From Arthrobacter globiformis (GTDB lineage: Bacteria > Actinomycetota > Actinomycetes > Actinomycetales > Micrococcaceae), in the NCBI RefSeq assembly GCF_003261175.1, contig NZ_QLNP01000074.1, positions 62,001-126,000 on the forward strand: a DNA stretch of 64,000 bases. Reading direction: 5' to 3'. The notes beneath the pieces are model-generated. The model was given only the letters and a program-made list of their open reading frames with translations, was not told the origin of the DNA and searched no databases. How positions within the stretch are numbered: position 1 is the first letter of the stretch; every line of letters begins with the position of its first letter. Made by a program: the position numbers and the translations under genes. Below, piece by piece: positions 60,026 to 64,000 of this stretch.

Positions 60026-60658
60026 CTAAAGTTGGGCCCTACTGTTTCCCGGAGGACCCTCCAGAACCGTCTGTAGTGTTGGAGTTGCCCCGGGGACCTT
60101 GAGGGCCTCCATAACACGATGGGTGACTTGGTCAATGTTGCCGATGCCGTCCACTTGGGTAAGGATGCCGCGTTCGGCATATTTGGCAACGACAGCCTCG
60201 GTCTGCTGGTGATAAAGGTGGAGACGATGGCGGATGACGGCCTCGTTGTCATCGCTGCGACCAGCCTCCGTGGCGCGGCCCAGCAGACGGGAGATCAGCT
60301 CCTCGTCATCGGCTGTGAGCTGCAGGACGACGTCGAGCTTCTCGTCATTCTCGGCAAGAACCTGGTCCAGGTAGTCAACCTGGGCAGTTGTGCGAGGATA
60401 GCCGTCAAGCAGGAAGCCGTCTTCGACGTCGGTCTCGCTGAGCCGGTCGCGGACCATCTTGTTAGTGACGTTATCCGGAACAAAGTCGCCGGCATCCATG
60501 TACTTCTTGGCTTCAACGCCGAGCGTCGTCTCGTTTTTGACGTTGGAGCGGAAAATGTCGCCGGTGGAGATCGCAACGACGCCGAGGCGCTCAGAAATAC
60601 GTCCCGCCTGCGTGCCCTTGCCTGAGCCCGGAGGACCGATGATCAGCGTTCTTTTCAT
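60026..60658 (-). CDS. adk: Adenylate kinase
   Basis: The 210-aa protein has the P-loop IIGPPGSGKGTQAGRIS (residues 6-22), AISTGDIFRSNV, then FLLDGYPRTTAQVDYLDQVL, and a short lid (RLLGRATEAGRSDDNEAVIR HRL). It interconverts ATP, ADP and AMP in the cytosol. The last 20 residues (LEGPPGNSRAQL and before) extend beyond the usual end. A chromosomal adk normally sits in the ribosomal protein operon; here it follows a small paralogue gene by 12 bases, so this is an additional, accessory copy. Confidence 0.93.
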   Translation of the reverse strand: MKRTLIIGPPGSGKGTQAGRISERLGVVAISTGDIFRSNVKNETTLGVEAKKYMDAGDFVPDNVTNKMVRDRLSETDVEDGFLLDGYPRTTAQVDYLDQVLAENDEKLDVVLQLTADDEELISRLLGRATEAGRSDDNEAVIRHRLHLYHQQTEAVVAKYAERGILTQVDGIGNIDQVTHRVMEALKVPGATPTLQTVLEGPPGNSRAQL

Positions 60659-60670
60659 GTCACTCGCCCC

Positions 60671-60895
60671 TCATGCTGTCGCTGCTGGGGTTGCGGGTCT
60701 GTTTTCGTTGGCGGTGAGCGAATCGGGATCCAAGCTTGCTGTATAGGTGTTGGGCCCACTCCGGGTCACGACGATGCTGTGCTTGCTGGTCCTGGTTCTT
60801 TCGGCGAGCTGTTGCACGGCATTCTCGAGAGTGCGCTCCACTGTGGAGCGGTCCCAGATTCTCAGCGTTATGGAGTCTGCGCTTTCAGGGGTCAT
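60671..60895 (-). CDS. Small protein of the local three-member family (copy 3), upstream of adk
   Basis: The 74-aa protein reads SITLRIWDRSTVERTLENAV QQLAERTRTSKHSIVVTRSG, then PNTYTASLDPDSL. The VVTRSGPNTYT core matches VTRHGPSSFT (copy 1) and VTRVGPGDYL (copy 2). It ends 12 bases before the adenylate kinase start and is probably in one transcript with it. Unlike the others it lacks the VPYG end and has a polar tail. Function unknown. Confidence 0.62.
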   Translation of the reverse strand: MTPESADSITLRIWDRSTVERTLENAVQQLAERTRTSKHSIVVTRSGPNTYTASLDPDSLTANENRPATPAATA

Positions 60896-61041
60896 CTCAT
60901 TGCTTTCAGTAATAGATGCGGTAACTGGGCTTTGTTTCCTTGCGGGCGCTTCTGACGGCAGGGAATTTGAAGGTCTCTAACTGTCGGAACACGCTAACGA
61001 CGGCACCGATGGTCGTTGATACTCGAGAGCGTGGACGAGCT

Positions 61042-61512
61042 TCAATGGGGGATGGGGCCGCGCCAGGCAAGGGCTGGGGGCTTCTCAATATGGCTGGACC
61101 GGTGCGATGGCGATGAGGCCGGTGCGCGGCCGCTAGGCGCCGGTACCGATGGATCGGTTGCCACCTGGATGATGGAGTTGCGGTCATTGACGTAAATAAC
61201 TGCAGGCCTGTGGGCATGGGCTTCTTCCCTCGTCATCTCCGCGTAGGTGAGGAGTACGACTGTGTCCCCAGCGTGGATTAGATGTGCAGCTGCCCCATTG
61301 ATGCCGAGGACGCCCGAGCCGCGTTCACCGGCTATGGTGTACGTTTCGAGGCGGGCGCCGTTGGTGAGGTCGAGGATCACAACCAGCTCGCCGGGAAGAA
61401 TGTCTGCGGCGTCGAGCAGATTGAGGTCCACGGTCACTGACCCGACATAGTGCAGGTTGGCTTGAGTAACGGCAGCGCCATGAATTTTGGACTTGAGCAT
61501 TTTTCGGTTCAT
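61042..61512 (-). CDS. panD: Aspartate 1-decarboxylase
   Basis: From ATG 61512 the product is 156 aa. The pyruvoyl-enzyme core is clear: [40 protein letters not shown]. The self-cleavage site is Gly24-Ser25, and [22 protein letters not shown] lies at about 60-81. It makes beta-alanine for pantothenate and coenzyme A. The last 30 residues are a Ser/Pro-rich extension that normal PanD (about 126-140 aa) lacks. Its promoter region is shared with the divergent cupin gene and holds the GTATACGAACAAACGCTTGT operator-like site. Confidence 0.93.
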   Translation of the reverse strand: MNRKMLKSKIHGAAVTQANLHYVGSVTVDLNLLDAADILPGELVVILDLTNGARLETYTIAGERGSGVLGINGAAAHLIHAGDTVVLLTYAEMTREEAHAHRPAVIYVNDRNSIIQVATDPSVPAPSGRAPASSPSHRSSHIEKPPALAWRGPIPH

Positions 61513-61553
61513 CTGATTAAGCACCCTTGGTTAATAGAAGCCTCGCAACACGA

Positions 61554-61603
61554 GTATACGAACAAACGCTTGTATTGACCCAATCGCGGTTGGGCTGGAT
61601 ACT
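61554..61603 (+). promoter_or_regulatory. Promoter and operator between panD and the cupin gene
   Basis: TTGACC (61575-61580) and GATACT (61598-61603) with a 17-base spacer form a good promoter reading toward the cupin gene at 61678. Overlapping its -35 side, GTATACGAACAAACGCTTGT (61554-61573) matches, in reverse, the site GCGCTTGTTCGTATAC at 62503-62518. A shared repressor of the TetR type is likely but not encoded in the window. Confidence 0.6.
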
Positions 61604-61677
61604 TGCTTAGGGGACGTTCCGCCGCAAGGTGGACGATCCAAGAACGTGCCACCGACGCCACTTTGAAAGGATGCGCG

Positions 61678-62127
61678 ATGACAGACGTCGCCTTCGATAT
61701 CAACAAGAACACCGACATCTTCCGCGTTCACCGGGCAGGAGATTTGCAGGCTGCTCCTGGTCAAACCCAGAACGCGCGCCGCATCTCCGGCGTCAGCAAG
61801 GAAAACAGCGCGGCGGACAAGCTTTGGTTCGGGAAGGTCTACACCGGCCCCGGGGAGATCTCCGATCCGCATCACCATGGGGAGGCGCAGACCGGCGGCT
61901 ACGTCTTCAAGGGCCGCGGCTTCATCCGCTACGGCGAGCGTTACAGCGAAATCGTCTACCTCGAAGAAGGCGACTTCGTTTTCGTCCCGCCGTACATGCC
62001 TCATATCGAGGGGAACGCCAGCAAGACTGAGGAATTGATCTGGATGACCACTCGGACGCCGGACAACATCGTAGTGAATCTCGCCGACCAGGACGTGGCC
62101 GATTTGCAGATCGACTACCAGTCCTAA
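61678..62127 (+). CDS. Cupin-domain protein
   Basis: The ATG at 61678 follows GAAAGGATGCGCG. The 149-aa product has both cupin boxes: SDPHHHGEAQTGGYVFKGRG (residues about 63-82, metal-binding His) and EEGDFVFVPPYMPHIEGN (about 97-114). It also has an N-terminal strand region (FRVHRAGDLQAA). Small cupins of this kind bind a metal and a small acid or act as dioxygenases or isomerases; the substrate cannot be read. It shares an operator-like motif with the acyl-CoA carboxylase gene, so both may serve one catabolic route. A strong terminator follows. Confidence 0.87.
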   Translation: MTDVAFDINKNTDIFRVHRAGDLQAAPGQTQNARRISGVSKENSAADKLWFGKVYTGPGEISDPHHHGEAQTGGYVFKGRGFIRYGERYSEIVYLEEGDFVFVPPYMPHIEGNASKTEELIWMTTRTPDNIVVNLADQDVADLQIDYQS

Positions 62128-62146
62128 ACGGACGCCTGTTCAAGCA

Positions 62147-62190
62147 GGGATGGCCGGCCTGATGAATTTAGGCCGGCCATCCCCTTTCAC
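62147..62190 (+). terminator. Intrinsic terminator of the cupin gene
   Basis: GGGATGGCCGGCCT (62147-62160) pairs perfectly with AGGCCGGCCATCCC (62170-62183) over a nine-base loop, followed by CTTTCAC. The T-run is short. The rest of the gap up to 62500 holds no convincing gene. Confidence 0.7.
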
Positions 62191-62500
62191 GGTCGATACG
62201 CAGGGGGAGGGCTCAGATTTTCCCGGCTCAACCGTTCTCGAGGCTGACCGCACCGGCCAAACCTACGCATGCCCATGGCGTCTATTTCGTGGCTCCCCGG
62301 TACCCGACAAGGCTGGCCCATTGAGCAGGGAGAGCCTCGCTAAAAGGTGATTCCAGGGCTTTATCCCGACCGGCCCCGGGGACATTGCCCATGGCAAGCT
62401 GCACGAGCCCACCGCTGCAGTCCCACATGTCGCTCTCCTCAAAGCGGTACGCGGATCAGCCATCTCTAATAATATTCTCCAAGCCGGGACTGGACTAGCG

Positions 62501-62518
62501 AGCGCTTGTTCGTATACT
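62501..62518 (+). promoter_or_regulatory. Operator-like site upstream of the carboxylase gene
   Basis: AGCGCTTGTTCGTATAC (62501-62517) matches the complement of the site at 61554-61573 (GCGTTTGTTCGTATAC) at 15 of 16 positions. It lies about 45 bases before the carboxylase start. Confidence 0.6.
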
Positions 62519-62563
62519 GGTTAGACGTAAGTATCTATATTGCTGTTTCAACTGGAGGCCCAT

Positions 62564-64000
62564 ATGAGCACCACAACGATCACGGAAGCCGAGGCGCCGA
62601 CGACGGCGGCTGCCGGCGCACCGACCGTGCACGAACTTCTCCAGGAGAAGCTCGCCCAGGCCAAGCTGGGCGGTTCAGAGAAGAACCGCAAGAAGATCGT
62701 CGATTCCGGCAAACTCCTGGTGCGCGATCGCCTCGCGCTGCTGTTTGACGATAACGAATACATTGAGGACGGGCTGCTGGCCCGTTTCGAAGACGGCCTG
62801 CCCGGAGATGCTGTTGTGATTGCCTTCGGCCGGGTTGATGGCCGGCAGGTGTGCGTCATCGCCAACGACTTCAGCGTCAAGGCCGGGACGTGGGGCAACA
62901 GGACTTTTGAAAAGATCACTGCCGCCCAGGAGAAATCCAACGCTGCGGGGATCCCGCTTGTCTACCTGTTCGATTCTGCCGGTGCGCGCATCGACGAACA
63001 GTTTGAGAGCTTCGCAGGTCGCCACGCCTGGGGCAACATCTTCTACAACCAGGTCCAGATTTCGGGCCGTGTGCCACAGATCTGTGCCCTCTTCGGGCCC
63101 TCCCCGGCCGGCTCCGCCTACGTTCCCGCCCTATGCGACATGACCATCATGGTCCGCGGTCACGCGACGGCATATTTGGGATCTCCGCGCTTGGCTGAGA
63201 TGGTGACGGGTGAAAAAGTCACTTTGGAGGAGATGGGTGGCGCTGAAATGCACTGCACCGTCTCGGGACTCGGTGACGTTCTCGTCGAAGACGACGCGGA
63301 GGCCATTGCCGCCATTCGTGTGTGGCTCAGTTTCCTGCCCGCCAACTGGGAGCAGCCGGCTCCGGTGGCCCCTGCTTTGGACCCGCGGCCCGGGCGCACG
63401 CTGGAGGAGATCGTCCCGCTGCGCGAGGCTGAGGTGTTCGACATGGAGGAGTTTGTCGAATCCCTGGTGGATGAGGGCAGTTGGTTCCCCTACAAGGAAC
63501 TGTTCGCCCCGGAAATGCTGACCGGCTTCGCCAGGATTGGTGGGCGCCCGGTGGGGCTGGTTGGTAACCAGCCAAAGCACATGGGTGGGTCCATCTTCCC
63601 CGACTCATCCGACAAAGCTGCCCGGTTCATCTGGATCTGCAACGCCTACAACATTCCGATTCTCTTCCTCGTAGACATCGCCGGGTACATGATCGGTTCG
63701 GCCGTGGAACGCCAGGGCATCATCCGTCACGGAGCGAAGATGATCTTCGCCGTGTCCGAATGCCGGGTCCCGCGCATCACCATTCTGGTGCGGAAGGCCT
63801 ATGGCGGCGGTTACCTGGCAATGTCCGGCGCACCGATGAACCCTGATGCGGTCATCGCTCTTCCCACCGCGCGCCCGGCACTGATGGGTCCGGACGCAGC
63901 CGTCAACGGCATTTACTACAACCAGATCCACGAAATAGCCGATCCCGAGGAACGCCAGAAGTTCATCATGGAAAAGCACAATGAGTACGCCGAAGGGATC
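62564..64000 (+). CDS. Acyl-CoA carboxylase beta (carboxyltransferase) subunit, 3' end beyond the window
   Basis: ATG 62564 follows GGAGGCCCAT; 479 codons are present and no stop is reached. The carboxyltransferase domains are clear: KKIVDSGKLLVRDRLALLFD, then GRVDGRQVCVIANDFSVKAG TW, DSAGARIDEQFESFAGRHAW G and GPSPAGSAYVPALCDMTIMV. In the second half are HMGGSIFPDSSDKAARFIWI, FLVDIAGYMIGSAVERQGII RHG and KAYGGGYLAMSGAPMNPDAV. It transfers carboxyl from carboxybiotin to acetyl- or propionyl-CoA-type substrates, together with a biotin-carrying alpha subunit that is not in the window. The IDEQFE start of the domain is less usual, so the substrate may be unusual. Confidence 0.93.
   Translation, partial: MSTTTITEAEAPTTAAAGAPTVHELLQEKLAQAKLGGSEKNRKKIVDSGKLLVRDRLALLFDDNEYIEDGLLARFEDGLPGDAVVIAFGRVDGRQVCVIANDFSVKAGTWGNRTFEKITAAQEKSNAAGIPLVYLFDSAGARIDEQFESFAGRHAWGNIFYNQVQISGRVPQICALFGPSPAGSAYVPALCDMTIMVRGHATAYLGSPRLAEMVTGEKVTLEEMGGAEMHCTVSGLGDVLVEDDAEAIAAIRVWLSFLPANWEQPAPVAPALDPRPGRTLEEIVPLREAEVFDMEEFVESLVDEGSWFPYKELFAPEMLTGFARIGGRPVGLVGNQPKHMGGSIFPDSSDKAARFIWICNAYNIPILFLVDIAGYMIGSAVERQGIIRHGAKMIFAVSECRVPRITILVRKAYGGGYLAMSGAPMNPDAVIALPTARPALMGPDAAVNGIYYNQIHEIADPEERQKFIMEKHNEYAEGI

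Noticed and set aside
1-64000. CRISPR arrays
   Set aside because: No regularly spaced repeats of 24-40 bases were seen; the only tandem repeats are the short ATTCAC/ACTCAC and TCAAGAT series.

Overview
The window is high-GC DNA from an actinobacterium, most likely a member of the Micrococcaceae such as Arthrobacter. The evidence is an Lsr2 nucleoid protein, TANNNT-type -10 boxes, possible leaderless starts, an actinobacterial PanD and acyl-CoA carboxylase, and the overall codon style. A ParB-like protein, SSB, a KfrA-like protein, DprA, a relaxase with a MobC-like partner and a candidate oriT point to a large plasmid. The genus is an inference.

Layout. 0.2-3.1 kb: a broken serine recombinase, a membrane protein and an ECF sigma factor with its membrane partner. 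3.5-11.1 kb: plasmid housekeeping block (dprA, DUF4192 protein, parB, glutaredoxin, ssb, kfrA-like, small ParB-C-like protein). Three of its genes are preceded by copies of a hairpin-dense leader of about 280 bases. 11.4-18.3 kb: small unknowns, a frameshifted AbiEii-type toxin with its partner, then the mobilisation module. 18.3-20.5 kb: a recombinase relic, lsr2 and the 5' part of a DUF1016 (PDDEXK) nuclease gene.

20.5-33.0 kb is the most striking part. A 12.4-kb element lies inside that nuclease gene, and its 3' part resumes at 32,960. The ends are imperfect inverted repeats (TTAACTGCACTA / TTAACCGCACTA) flanked by CCCGCT on both sides. Removing the element and one CCCGCT restores a 349-codon gene in frame. 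The element carries two overlapping Tn554-type tyrosine recombinases, its own intact 349-aa DUF1016 nuclease, an integrase fragment, a SIR2-HerA defence pair (SIR2 frameshifted twice) and an XRE/ImmA-IrrE metallopeptidase operon with a nested small gene.

33.5-43.6 kb: a papain/C39-like protease gene, two giant genes of unknown function in tandem (1,091 and 1,622 aa), a 58-aa peptide and a lipoprotein. 43.8-48.8 kb: regulators among decayed recombinase and transposase remains. 48.8-58.0 kb: a matrix-type cluster with a TasA-like protein, SipW-type signal peptidase, two Hpt-like proteins lacking the expected histidine, secreted proteins, a processive family-2 glycosyltransferase, a lipoprotein and two OmpR-type regulators; OmpR-style direct repeats precede two of its genes. 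59.5-64.0 kb: small paralogous proteins, a second-copy-type adenylate kinase, PanD, a cupin protein and a truncated acyl-CoA carboxylase. The last two share an operator-like motif.
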